From NCBI GenBank assembly GCA_964528645.1, contig CAZGSR010000006.1, positions 18,771-82,770 of the forward strand: a stretch of 64,000 bases of DNA, given 5' to 3'. The stretch comes from UBA5734 sp964528645. GTDB lineage: Bacteria; Bacillota; Clostridia; Saccharofermentanales; UBA5734. Position 1 is the first letter of the stretch, and each line of letters opens with the position of its first letter. Below are positions 43,796 through 52,578 of this stretch, piece by piece. The position numbers and the translations under genes were made by a program. The notes beneath the pieces are model-generated. The model ran no database searches, was not told where the DNA came from, and saw nothing but the letters and a program-made list of their open reading frames with translations.

Positions 43796-45997
43796 TTAAA
43801 TGCCATCCAGGCCAACTTGCCGGTTTTCCAGCGTGCTTTCCTTCAGATAGGTTCCAACCGCAGGCAAGGTCTTGGCCCGGTAATAATTGGGTTCGATGAT
43901 GGCTGTTTCCACAAGGCGCTTCAAACTGGTCATGGTGCTGCCCTTTTTAGCCAGCAACACTTGCACGCCTTGCGTTGTCCGGGTTGTTTTGATCGGTACC
44001 AGTTCACTGTTGAAGACCAGCACTTTGCGGATGCTGCTGACAGCAACAAAATCTTCTGGATCGGTCAGGAAGCAGATGGCCGTTAAAGGGGAAGCCGTAC
44101 TGAAAGCGTTGACCAGCTTTTTGCGGTTGGTTTTGGTTTCGTAAGATTGGCAAGGCAGGCGCACCAGTTTGCCATTGGAAAAGCCGATCAGGAACTGGCC
44201 GGAATAATCTTCAGTCAGGTGAATGAAGACAACTCGTTCACCTTCATCCAGGCTGAGCAGGTTAGGTGTATATTCACCGAAATCCGATGGTTTGTGGTCC
44301 TTGATTTCAAAGACTTTCATCTTGTAGACATTGCCCTGATTGGTAAACAGCAGCAGGTCCATCTTGTTTTTGCCTTCGATCTCCTGAACGATCTGGTCAT
44401 CTTCTTTCGTTTTGAGATCTCCCGCGCTGCGCAGAGAGGTCAGCGGGATTTTCTTGATGTAGCCATGATCGGTCAGGAAAATCCTGAGCTTGAAGTCCTC
44501 GATCAATTCATGATCAGCGATGCGTTCGACATCGTCCGTGTGGACCAGAGTCGTCCTTCGCTCACGGCCATGCTTTTTCGCCACAGCCTTGAGCTGCTCG
44601 ATGATTTTACGGTCGATTTTCTCCTGGTCCCCCAGAAGGTCCTGCAGAGCAGCAATTTCCTCGGCCAACGCCTTGATGTCAGCGATCCGCTGTAGCAGAT
44701 ACTGGCGGTTCAGCTGGCGCAGGCGGATTTCAGCGACGTACTCAGCCTGGATGGCATCGATGGCAAAGCCGTCCATCAGGTGCGGGATGACGTCACTTTC
44801 CTGCTCGGTTTCCCGGATGATCTTGATCGCCTTGTCGATATCAAGCAGGATCAGTTCCAGGCCCTGGAGCAAATGGAGGCGGTCCTGCTTCTTGCCCAGC
44901 TCATAAGCGATCTCGCGCCGCAGGCATGACCTGCGCCAGGCATGCCACTCGCCGAGGATCGAACGGATGCCCATCACTCGGGGGGTCCCATTGACCAGGA
45001 TATTGAAATTGCAGGCAAACGAGCTTTCCAGCGAGGTCAGGCGGAACAGCTTTTGCATCAGGGCCTGGGGATCGGCTGATCGTTTGTAGTCAATCGTCAG
45101 TTTGAGGCCTTCGAGGTCGGTCTCATCCCGGACATCATTGATTTCCTTGATCTTGCCGGTCTTGACCAGATTGGAGATGTCATCGATGATCGCTTCGACC
45201 GTCGTCGTGTAGGGGATCTGCAGGATTTCGATGTAGCCATTTTTTTTGTCGACCTGGTAAGTGGCCCGCAGCTTGAAACTGCCCCGGCCGGTCTGGTAGA
45301 TCTGGCGGATCTCCTGCGGGTGGTAGATCAGTTCTGCTCCGGTTGTAAAATCGGGTGCCTGCAGATGCTCCTCGATGTCGCAGCCCGGATCCCGGATATA
45401 GGCAATCGTAGCCGCACAGACTTCAGAGAGATTGAAGGAGCAGATATTACTGGCCATACCGACAGCAATCCCCTGGTTGCTGTTGACCAGGATCGAGGGG
45501 AATGTGGCCGGTAACAGAACGGGTTCCTTCATGGTCCCGTCATAGTTGTCAACCAGATCGACACTGTCTTTGTCCAGGCCAGCGAAGATCTCCTGGCAGA
45601 TCGGATCGAGGCGCACCTCCGTATAACGCGCGGCAGCGTAATGCATGTCTCGCGAATAGATACGGCCGAAATTGCCCTTGGAATCGACATAGGGATGCAG
45701 CAGGGCATCATTTCCGCGGGTCAGGCGCACCATGGTTTCATAGATGGCCTGGTCGCCATGGGGATTGAGCTTCATGGTCTGACCGACAACATTGGCCGAT
45801 TTCGTCCGGTTACCTGACAGCAAGCCCATCTTGTACATGGTATAGAGCAATTTGCGATGCGAGGGCTTGAAGCCGTCGATCTCCGGGATGGCCCGCGAGA
45901 CAATGACGCTCATGGCATAGGGCATGTAATTGTTTTCCAGGGTCGCCGTGATCGGCTCCTGGTGGATGGGTGCAGGAAGGGGGGCTGGTTTGGTCAT
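43796..45997 (-). CDS. parC: DNA topoisomerase IV-type subunit A (ParC)
   Basis: DNA breakage-reunion subunit of a type IIA topoisomerase. The 733-residue protein has the active Tyr125 in AARYTEVRL, and the IPEIDGFKPSHRKLLY and GDQAIYETMVRL segments. The C-terminal part is shorter than in GyrA and has no GyrA box that I can see, which favours a ParC-type decatenase over a supercoiling gyrase. Start ATG follows GAGGAG. It is 27 bp downstream of parE. Sequence resembles the clostridial pair often annotated as topoisomerase IV; name is by that likeness. Confidence 0.9.
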   Translation of the reverse strand: MTKPAPLPAPIHQEPITATLENNYMPYAMSVIVSRAIPEIDGFKPSHRKLLYTMYKMGLLSGNRTKSANVVGQTMKLNPHGDQAIYETMVRLTRGNDALLHPYVDSKGNFGRIYSRDMHYAAARYTEVRLDPICQEIFAGLDKDSVDLVDNYDGTMKEPVLLPATFPSILVNSNQGIAVGMASNICSFNLSEVCAATIAYIRDPGCDIEEHLQAPDFTTGAELIYHPQEIRQIYQTGRGSFKLRATYQVDKKNGYIEILQIPYTTTVEAIIDDISNLVKTGKIKEINDVRDETDLEGLKLTIDYKRSADPQALMQKLFRLTSLESSFACNFNILVNGTPRVMGIRSILGEWHAWRRSCLRREIAYELGKKQDRLHLLQGLELILLDIDKAIKIIRETEQESDVIPHLMDGFAIDAIQAEYVAEIRLRQLNRQYLLQRIADIKALAEEIAALQDLLGDQEKIDRKIIEQLKAVAKKHGRERRTTLVHTDDVERIADHELIEDFKLRIFLTDHGYIKKIPLTSLRSAGDLKTKEDDQIVQEIEGKNKMDLLLFTNQGNVYKMKVFEIKDHKPSDFGEYTPNLLSLDEGERVVFIHLTEDYSGQFLIGFSNGKLVRLPCQSYETKTNRKKLVNAFSTASPLTAICFLTDPEDFVAVSSIRKVLVFNSELVPIKTTRTTQGVQVLLAKKGSTMTSLKRLVETAIIEPNYYRAKTLPAVGTYLKESTLENRQVGLDGI

Positions 45998-46024
45998 GGA
46001 GAAACTCCTCGTTAGCGCGAAAAC

Positions 46025-48010
46025 TTACCCGACGTCGAGATTATCGAGATATTTGTGGCCGTTTTGCTCGATGAATGATTTTCTTCCAGCCAGGTTGTCG
46101 CCCAGAAGCAAATCAAAGGTCTCGAGCATATCCTCGGCTTTGTCTGGCATGACCTGGATCAGGCGGCGGGTTTCCGGATTCATCGTGGTCAACCACATCA
46201 TCTCCGGTTCATTCTCACCGAGTCCTTTCGAACGCTGGATGGTGCAGCGATCTGCACCCAGCTTGGCCAGCAGTTCGCTTTTTTCCCGCTCCGTATAGGC
46301 AAAAAAGGTTTTCTCTTCCCGTTTGATCCGCTGGGTGATTTCAAAGAGTGGGGACTCCGCAATGAAGATTTTTTCCTTGTCCAGCAAAGTTGGAGTCAGT
46401 CGGTACAGCATGGCCAGGATCAGGGTCCGGATCTGGTAACCATCGACATCAGCGTCGGTGCAGATGATGACTTTGCTCCAGCGTAGGCCATCCAGATCAA
46501 ACGACGACAGGTCTTTATTGTGGCGGGAATGGATCTCGACGCCACAACCGAGGACCTTGATCAGGTCGACGATGATTTCATTCTTGAAAATCGCCTCATA
46601 ATCAGCCTTGAGGCAATTGAGGATCTTGCCACGCACCGGGATGATGGCCTGGAACTCGGCATCGCGGCCCATTTTACAGGACCCCAGCGCCGAGTCACCT
46701 TCAACGATGTACAATTCCCGCCGGGCGACGTCACGAGTGCGGCAGTCGACGAATTTCTTGACCCGGTTGGTCAGGTCGACCGAGCCCATCAACTTTTTCT
46801 TGATGTTGAGGCGCTGCTTTTCGGCGCTTTCGCGGCTGCGCTTGTTGACCAGGACCTGCTCCAGAACCCGGTCGGCCTCGGCCTTGTTTTCAATGAACCA
46901 GATCTCGAGGCGGCTGCGCAACAGGTCGGTCAGGAACTCCTGGATGTATTTGTTGTTGATCGCTTTTTTAGTCTGGTTTTCATAACTGGTCTGCGTGGAA
47001 AAGGAATTGGTGACCAGGATCAGGGAGTCCTCGATATCGGCAAAGGTGATCTTGGCTTCGTTATTCTTGTACTTGTCCTGCAGCTTGGCCTGGCGGTCGA
47101 ATTCATTGACCAGGGCATTGCGCACGGCTTTGTCCGGAGATCCACCATATTCCAGCCAGCTCGAGTTGTGGTAATACTCGATCAAGTTGATTTCGTTATT
47201 GAAGCAGAGTGCCACTGAGGCTTTAACCTTGTATTCCGGTTTGTCAGAACGATCGCGGCCTTTGCCACTGCCTTCAAAAAACAATGGGCTGGAGATGCCT
47301 TTTTCCTGGTCCAGCTCCCGGACAAAGCCCAGGATGCCTTCGGGATAATAAAACTCCTCAGTTGTGCCGGATGGTTCATCCAGCAGGCGGAACGTCACAC
47401 CCGCATTGACAATGGCCTGGCGCTTCAACGTCTGCTGGAAATAGTCGAGCGGGATCATGATATCGGTGAAAACATCCCGGTCTGCTTTCCATTTCTGGAT
47501 GGTCCCAGTCTGTTTCTGCCGGACAGGTGTCTTCGTCAAGCCGCCAACATTGCTGCCCTTTTCAAAATGCAAATCGTAGCGGAAGCCATCCCGCACGACT
47601 GAAACATCAAAATATTCGGAGGCGTACTGGGTGGCACAGGCGCCCAAGCCATTGAGGCCGAGGCTGAACTCATAATGGTCCCCGCTGATATTGTTGTATT
47701 TGCCGCCAGCATACAGTTCGCAATAGACCAGCTCCCAGTTGTAGCGGTTTTCTTTTTCGTTGAAATCAAGCGGAATCCCACGGCCCTGGTCTTTGACCTC
47801 GAGCGATCCATCCTTGTACCGTTTGACCTCGATCAGGTTGCCATGCCCTTCCCTGGCTTCGTCGATCGAGTTGGATAAAATTTCAAAAAATGAATGCTTG
47901 CAGCCCTCCAGGTCATCAGATCCAAAAATGACACCCGGACGAAGACGGACTCGGTCGGCCCCCTTCAAGGCAGAAATACTGGTGTTGTCGTAGGCTTTGC
48001 TTTTGGTCAT
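46025..48010 (-). CDS. parE: DNA topoisomerase IV-type subunit B (ParE)
   Basis: ATPase subunit pairing with ParC. The 661-residue protein has GHKL-type ATP-binding features (EILSNSIDEAREG, DQGRGIP, GLNGLGACAT), then a TOPRIM domain with EGDSALG and TDADVDG. The sequence RLRPGVIFG replaces the RKRPGMYIG that is usual in gyrB and parE, a variant I recall from some clostridial topoisomerases. SD AGGAG and an extended -10 promoter precede it. It forms an operon with parC and the deacetylase-like gene. Confidence 0.9.
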   Translation of the reverse strand: MTKSKAYDNTSISALKGADRVRLRPGVIFGSDDLEGCKHSFFEILSNSIDEAREGHGNLIEVKRYKDGSLEVKDQGRGIPLDFNEKENRYNWELVYCELYAGGKYNNISGDHYEFSLGLNGLGACATQYASEYFDVSVVRDGFRYDLHFEKGSNVGGLTKTPVRQKQTGTIQKWKADRDVFTDIMIPLDYFQQTLKRQAIVNAGVTFRLLDEPSGTTEEFYYPEGILGFVRELDQEKGISSPLFFEGSGKGRDRSDKPEYKVKASVALCFNNEINLIEYYHNSSWLEYGGSPDKAVRNALVNEFDRQAKLQDKYKNNEAKITFADIEDSLILVTNSFSTQTSYENQTKKAINNKYIQEFLTDLLRSRLEIWFIENKAEADRVLEQVLVNKRSRESAEKQRLNIKKKLMGSVDLTNRVKKFVDCRTRDVARRELYIVEGDSALGSCKMGRDAEFQAIIPVRGKILNCLKADYEAIFKNEIIVDLIKVLGCGVEIHSRHNKDLSSFDLDGLRWSKVIICTDADVDGYQIRTLILAMLYRLTPTLLDKEKIFIAESPLFEITQRIKREEKTFFAYTEREKSELLAKLGADRCTIQRSKGLGENEPEMMWLTTMNPETRRLIQVMPDKAEDMLETFDLLLGDNLAGRKSFIEQNGHKYLDNLDVG

Positions 48011-48041
48011 GGATACTCCTGCTTTTTGTCAGAATCGCTTC

Positions 48042-48050
48042 ATTATAGCA
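48042..48050 (-). promoter_or_regulatory. Extended -10 promoter of parE
   Basis: On the minus strand TGCTATAAT forms a perfect TATAAT with an upstream TGn. Only T-rich sequence lies at the -35 distance, in the tail of the tRNA-Arg terminator. Confidence 0.5.
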
Positions 48051-48064
48051 CAGGCAAACGGGGC

Positions 48065-48101
48065 AAAAAATGGACCGCTCCCTTAATCAAAGGAGCGGTC
48101 C
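48065..48101 (-). terminator. Terminator after tRNA-Arg
   Basis: A perfect 10-bp stem GGACCGCTCC with GGAGCGGTCC, then ATTTTTTG, immediately after the tRNA CCA. Confidence 0.9.
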
Positions 48102-48178
48102 TGGCGAGCCTAGGAGGACTCGAACCTCCGACCCACAGCTTAGAAGGCTGTTGCTCTATCCAACTGAGCTATAGACCC
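48102..48178 (-). tRNA. tRNA-Arg(TCT)
   Basis: 77 bases with CCA. Acceptor GGGTCTA pairs with TAGGCTC using two G-T pairs; stem ACAGC/GCTGT encloses CTTCTAA, giving anticodon TCT for AGA/AGG codons. Confidence 0.95.
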
Positions 48179-48201
48179 ATGTTTGCCCTGTCCCTGTCCT
48201 G

Positions 48202-48231
48202 ATTATACAAAAACGAGGCGGGACGAGGCAA
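48202..48231 (-). promoter_or_regulatory. Promoter of tRNA-Arg
   Basis: TTGCCT and TATAAT on the minus strand, 18 bases apart, about 24 bases before the tRNA. The -35 touches the tRNA-Gly terminator. Confidence 0.65.
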
Positions 48232-48232
48232 G

Positions 48233-48254
48233 AAAATGGCGGCCCGTGGCCGCC
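48233..48254 (-). terminator. Terminator after tRNA-Gly
   Basis: A 7-bp GC stem GGCGGCC with GGCCGCC on the minus strand around a 3-base loop, then ATTTTCTT. It lies 14 bases past the tRNA end. Confidence 0.7.
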
Positions 48255-48267
48255 CTGCAGGCGATGT

Positions 48268-48341
<74 letters not shown>

Positions 48342-48371
48342 AGATAAATATCAGCGCCGATCTGCCCGTTG

Positions 48372-48400
48372 ATTTTACCGCATCAAATCTTTTTTGTCCA
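48372..48400 (-). promoter_or_regulatory. Promoter of tRNA-Gly
   Basis: TGGACA and TAAAAT with a 17-base spacer, about 31 bases upstream of the tRNA. Confidence 0.6.
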
Positions 48401-48456
48401 CACCCAATCTTTCAGCTGGTCCATCTGGTCCGTCTACAATCGTTCGCTCTATTATG

Positions 48457-49176
48457 TCAGGAAAAGTCGAGCCAAGGTTTGCGTTTTTCCTGATGATTCC
48501 GGAAAGAAGCATAGGTGCGATTAATGATCTGTGTCTCAGGAATCCCTAGCAACTGGACGAGTTCATAAGCCTCATCGACTCTGCCAACCTGGTCAGCAGT
48601 GTGCGAGTCGCTGTTGATCACGATTGGCACCCTCAGTTCCTTGCAGCCCTTGGCAATTTCATAACAGGCACTGTTTTCCGGATCCCCTTTCAAGGTCCAG
48701 CGATTGACCTCAATCATGGTTCCTGTAGCCCGACAGGCGTTCAGGACAGTCGGGATGTCATAGTCATAGCCACCCCGTCCCGTATGGCCGAGGATATCCA
48801 CCAGCGGATTCTCGGCAGCGGCGACCAGGGCCTGGGTATGGTCCTCTCTGGTTCTGGGCTGGATGAGAAGGTCATGAAACGATGCGATGACGACGTCAAG
48901 CTTCTTCAAAAGAGAGTCCTGCAAATCCAGCTTGCCTTCATAGTTCATTAAATTGGCTTCGATACCGCGCAGGATCTTGATCCCCTGGAGTTCGCGCGGT
49001 ACCATGCGAATTGCCGAAAAATAGATCCAGTTAGCCGAACCAGGCATGGCCGGTCCATGATCTGTCAGGGCAAACCCGTCCATTTGATACTTCCGGCAAT
49101 AGGCAGCGATCTCCTCCATCGTACCAAAAGCATGACCGCTGGCAACGGAATGGACATGGCAATCAAATCGGATCAT
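48457..49176 (-). CDS. PHP-domain phosphoesterase (YcdX-like)
   Basis: 239-residue PHP metallohydrolase. The metal ligands begin with CHVHSVASGH (His7, His9, His15), then LTDHGPAMPG, and HTGRGG, with SDSHTAD near the C-terminus, as in YcdX-type phosphatases. Substrate is unknown. ATG at 49176 follows GGGAGG; the longer frame to 49227 lacks an SD. The gene is alone, upstream of tRNA-Gly and divergent from the crt-like cluster. Confidence 0.88.
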   Translation of the reverse strand: MIRFDCHVHSVASGHAFGTMEEIAAYCRKYQMDGFALTDHGPAMPGSANWIYFSAIRMVPRELQGIKILRGIEANLMNYEGKLDLQDSLLKKLDVVIASFHDLLIQPRTREDHTQALVAAAENPLVDILGHTGRGGYDYDIPTVLNACRATGTMIEVNRWTLKGDPENSACYEIAKGCKELRVPIVINSDSHTADQVGRVDEAYELVQLLGIPETQIINRTYASFRNHQEKRKPWLDFS

Positions 49177-49303
49177 ATGGAAAGCCTCCCTGGTTTTGGC
49201 TGAAGAATCTGCATGAAGGGTGATCATGGCTTGCCCTCGATGCTAGCACGAAGTTGACGGGGAGGCAAATCGGGCCAGTGCTAGTCAAATTTCCAGCACC
49301 ATC

Positions 49304-49332
49304 TTGTTTCCAGACTCAATCATCATTAAACT
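49304..49332 (+). promoter_or_regulatory. Candidate promoter of the crt-like cluster
   Basis: TTGTTT and TAAACT with a 17-base spacer, about 90 bases before the glycosyltransferase. Hexamers are poor; the remaining 49177-49420 gap shows nothing else clear. Confidence 0.3.
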
Positions 49333-49420
49333 GAGAACAGTTCTGATCAAGAGCCCGTAATCCTGCCCATCTAGACAGTCTCGATGTTTTGTCAGCTTGC
49401 AAACAGGTCAAGGAGGTTCC

Positions 49421-50545
49421 ATGTGGATTGCCAGCCTGATTATCAATAGCTTATCTGTTCTCAGTGGCCTGGCCATGTTGTGGCAATTACCCAGCTTCAA
49501 GCGGACCCGCCCTCTCCTGTCAGCCGAAGATACCGATACCAAGGCTGTCTCTGTCATTATTCCGGCTTATAACGAATCCAGGCGGCTCCAACCCCTGATT
49601 GAATCCCTGAACAGCCAGACTCAGCAACCATTGGAAATTTTGGTGGTCGATGACCATTCGACTGATGGCACCGGTCTATTGGCCGCCTCGCTGGGCTGCC
49701 AGGTTCTCCTGGCTGATCCGGTCGAACCAGGATGGGTGGGGAAATCCAGGGCTTGCTGGTCTGGTGCCAAAAAAGCCCAGGGAACTGTCCTGGTTTTTCT
49801 CGATGCCGATACCCGGCTTGAGCGTGCGGAGGCCTTGTCCGAGCTGGTGGCCGCTTTTGCACAGCAGGGTAAAAAGGGCATTCTTTCGGTTCAGCCCTTC
49901 CATCGCGTCAAAAAGAGATACGAAAGCTTCTCGGCAATTTTTAACATCATCGTCCTTTCCGGTTTGAACCGGTTTTCCATCCTGGGCAGCCGGATCCATG
50001 GGACGGGTGCATTTGGACCGTGTCTCATCTGCAGCAAGGATGATTATTTTGAGGTTGGAGGGCATCAGGCCATTCGGACTGCGGTTCTCGACGACCTGGC
50101 TCTGGGCAATCTTTTTTCCAGCCATCAACTGCCGGTGACATGTGTGAGTGGCCGCGGAGTCATTTCCTTCCGGATGTATCCGGAAGGATTCTGGAACTTG
50201 TTTGAAGGTTGGACCAAAAATTTTGCGACCGCATCCTCCTCTACCCACCCCTTTATCATGGCCCTGATCATTCTCTGGATTGGCGGTGGTTTTTCGACCC
50301 TGGGTGGTCTGATCCGGTCACTGATGGTGCAAAGCCCCATTGAGATAGTCGCTGCCAGCAGTGTGACCTTGGCCTATCTGGCTGTTTTCCTTTTCCAGGC
50401 CAGACGAGCTGGGAGTTTCCACTGGGTGGTCCTGATCTTCTATCCGCTGCATGTCCTGTTTTTTGCCATTCTGTTCACCTGGTCGCTCTATCTGACCAAA
50501 ATCCGCCGCGCTGTTTCCTGGCGGGGACGCAACATCCAGGTCTGA
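49421..50545 (+). CDS. CrtQ-like family 2 glycosyltransferase
   Basis: 374-residue membrane glycosyltransferase. It has an N-terminal hydrophobic segment (1-20), a GT2 catalytic region with VSVIIPAYNESRRL, VVDDHSTDGT and the metal-binding FLDADT, and three C-terminal membrane segments. It resembles CrtQ of Staphylococcus, which glucosylates diaponeurosporenoate, by layout and by neighbours; the acceptor here is unproven. ATG at 49421 follows AAGGAGG four bases upstream; a start at 49397 is less likely. First gene of a plus-strand set with the CrtO-, CrtP- and AldH-like genes, 4 bp before the next. Confidence 0.75.
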   Translation: MWIASLIINSLSVLSGLAMLWQLPSFKRTRPLLSAEDTDTKAVSVIIPAYNESRRLQPLIESLNSQTQQPLEILVVDDHSTDGTGLLAASLGCQVLLADPVEPGWVGKSRACWSGAKKAQGTVLVFLDADTRLERAEALSELVAAFAQQGKKGILSVQPFHRVKKRYESFSAIFNIIVLSGLNRFSILGSRIHGTGAFGPCLICSKDDYFEVGGHQAIRTAVLDDLALGNLFSSHQLPVTCVSGRGVISFRMYPEGFWNLFEGWTKNFATASSSTHPFIMALIILWIGGGFSTLGGLIRSLMVQSPIEIVAASSVTLAYLAVFLFQARRAGSFHWVVLIFYPLHVLFFAILFTWSLYLTKIRRAVSWRGRNIQV

Positions 50546-50549
50546 ACCC

Positions 50550-51059
50550 ATGCAGCGCTTGTTCGAACTGTCTCTGGCCTTAACCATTGCGCTTGATTTT
50601 GCCGCCTGGTTTGTGTTCCACATGGCTGCCGCTCTTTGCACCTTGAACATGCCGGATCGCTGGTTTGCCACGGATCACTGGCTCTACCGGACCAGAGACT
50701 GGGAGCGGCAAGGCCAATTCTGGCACCACGTGTTTCGGGTCCGCAACTGGAAGGAACGGCTGCCAGACGGCGCCCAGCTGATTGGCCGCGGCTATGCCAA
50801 AAAAAGACTGCAAGCCACTCATGCAGAGGAACTGGCCCGGTTCGTCCAGGAGTCTCGCCGGGCAGAATTGACCCATTACCTGGCCATGTTGCCCGCCCCC
50901 CTGTTTTTTCTCTGGAACCCGGCCTGGGTTGGCTGGTTCATGATCGGATACGCCCTCATAGCCAATGCCCCTTGCATCATCGCTCAACGCTACAATCGCC
51001 CCCGCTTCATCAATGTGCTGCAAAAACGCACGATTGGATCCAGGATCCATAAAAAATAA
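50550..51059 (+). CDS. CrtO-like glycosyl-carotenoid acyltransferase
   Basis: 169-residue membrane protein with hydrophobic segments near 5-30 and 110-140 and the NAPCIIAQRYNRPRF segment that I associate with the CrtO acyltransferase family, which in Staphylococcus attaches a fatty acid to the sugar of glycosyl diaponeurosporenoate. It is 4 bp after the glycosyltransferase and 25 bp before the oxidoreductase. The homology call depends on memory of a short family; a general membrane acyltransferase of other lipids is the alternative. Confidence 0.65.
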   Translation: MQRLFELSLALTIALDFAAWFVFHMAAALCTLNMPDRWFATDHWLYRTRDWERQGQFWHHVFRVRNWKERLPDGAQLIGRGYAKKRLQATHAEELARFVQESRRAELTHYLAMLPAPLFFLWNPAWVGWFMIGYALIANAPCIIAQRYNRPRFINVLQKRTIGSRIHKK

Positions 51060-51084
51060 CGACAGACAGCAGGAGGTTCTGAAC

Positions 51085-52578
51085 ATGGCCCAAAAATCAG
51101 CAATTGTCATCGGTGGCGGCTTAGGTGGTGTCTCCAGCGCCATTTCCCTGGCCCAAAACGGTTTTTCAGTTCGCTTGTACGAGAAAAACCAGCATATTGG
51201 CGGCAAATTGAATCTGAAAGAACAGGACGGCTTTCGTTTCGACCTTGGACCATCGATCCTGACCATGCCGCATATCTTCGAATCCCTGTTTGCCCGGAGC
51301 GGCAAAAACATGGCTGACTACATCCCGATTGTTCGCTTGGAACACGAATGGCGCAGTTTTTTCCCAGATGGCACCATCCTGGACCTGTATGGTGACCTGG
51401 ATAAAATGTCCCGGGAAAATCCGAATCTTTCGGCTGATGACATGCGCCAGTACAAAAATTTCCTGGACTATGCCAAAGGCTTGGATGAGATCACGACGGA
51501 AGGCTATTTTGGCCGCACCGGACTCGATACCATCCGGGATGTTTTTGCCCAGCATGGCTTTTTCAGGTCCATGCGTGGCTTTGACTATTTCTCAACCATG
51601 TATGGTGCCATCCAGAAGCGAGTCACAAACCAGAACCTGCGTGACATGCTCGCCTATTTCATCAAATACGTCGGTTCGTCCCCCTACAACGCGCCAGCCG
51701 TGCTCAACATGATGATCCACATGCAGCACCAGCTCGGTGAATGGTATGTGCCAGGCGGCATGAACAAGATTGGCCTCGGCCTAGTCCGGCTGGCAGAAGA
51801 AATTGGCGTCGAGATCCATACAGCCAGTGAAGTCACCCGGCTGGAAACTGCCGGTGATAAACGCATCACTGCAGCCATCCTGAGCGACGGTTCCCGGCAG
51901 ACGGCCGATTACTTTATCTCCAACATGGAAGTTATTCCCGCATACAAACGATTGCTGGGCTGGTCAGAAAACAAAATAGCTGCCTTGTCCAAGTTTGAAC
52001 CGGCCTGTTCCGGTATCGTGTTGCATCTTGGGGTTAACCGGCAGTACCCGCAGCTGAGTCATCACAATTTCTTCTTTTCCGGTAATCCCCGGCAGCATTT
52101 TGACAAAGTTTTCAACCGCCATGAACTGCCGGATGATCCGACTCTGTACGTTGTCAATGTCAACAAGACCGATCCTGGCCAGGCTTTGCCGGGGCATGAA
52201 AACCTCAAGATCCTGCCCCACATTCCCTATGTCCAGAAAAATCCGGCTACCCGGGAGGATTATCTTGTCTTGAGGGAACGTGTCCTTGAGAAGCTGGAAC
52301 GCATGGGGCTTTCTGATCTGCGCCAGCACATCGTGACAGAAGACTTCTGGACACCCAATGATCTGGAGACGACCTACTATTCCGACCGGGGGGCTATCTA
52401 TGGCGTGGTTTCCGACCGCAAGGGCAATCACGGATTCAAACATCCCAAACACAGCACCCAGTATGACAACCTGTATTTTGTCGGCGGGACGGTCAATCCA
52501 GGAGGCGGTATGCCGATGGTCACACTGAGCGGACAACAAGCGGCCAACCTGATTCTCGACCGGGAAACCAATGGCTGA
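51085..52578 (+). CDS. CrtP/CrtN-like carotenoid oxidase or desaturase
   Basis: 497-residue flavoprotein of the phytoene desaturase/oxidase superfamily. The N-terminus is the dinucleotide-binding VIGGGLGGVSSA (8-19), followed by GGKLNLKEQDGFRFDLGPS in pieces and the C-terminal VGGTVNPGGGMPMV, a carotenoid-desaturase signature. Length matches Staphylococcus CrtP as I recall. CrtP oxidises a terminal methyl with oxygen, whereas CrtN is a desaturase; sequence alone cannot choose. ATG at 51085 with AGGAGG. Preceded by CrtO-like and followed, with 8-bp overlap, by an aldehyde dehydrogenase, which favours CrtP-like chemistry. Confidence 0.75.
   Translation: MAQKSAIVIGGGLGGVSSAISLAQNGFSVRLYEKNQHIGGKLNLKEQDGFRFDLGPSILTMPHIFESLFARSGKNMADYIPIVRLEHEWRSFFPDGTILDLYGDLDKMSRENPNLSADDMRQYKNFLDYAKGLDEITTEGYFGRTGLDTIRDVFAQHGFFRSMRGFDYFSTMYGAIQKRVTNQNLRDMLAYFIKYVGSSPYNAPAVLNMMIHMQHQLGEWYVPGGMNKIGLGLVRLAEEIGVEIHTASEVTRLETAGDKRITAAILSDGSRQTADYFISNMEVIPAYKRLLGWSENKIAALSKFEPACSGIVLHLGVNRQYPQLSHHNFFFSGNPRQHFDKVFNRHELPDDPTLYVVNVNKTDPGQALPGHENLKILPHIPYVQKNPATREDYLVLRERVLEKLERMGLSDLRQHIVTEDFWTPNDLETTYYSDRGAIYGVVSDRKGNHGFKHPKHSTQYDNLYFVGGTVNPGGGMPMVTLSGQQAANLILDRETNG

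Noticed and set aside
48182..48202. Short tandem CCCTGT repeat between tRNA genes
   Set aside because: Only two full units; consistent with chance.
49241..49283. Inverted-repeat-like TGCTAGCA and GTGCTAGT near the crt-like cluster
   Set aside because: The arms do not pair well and are short; no further sign of an operator.
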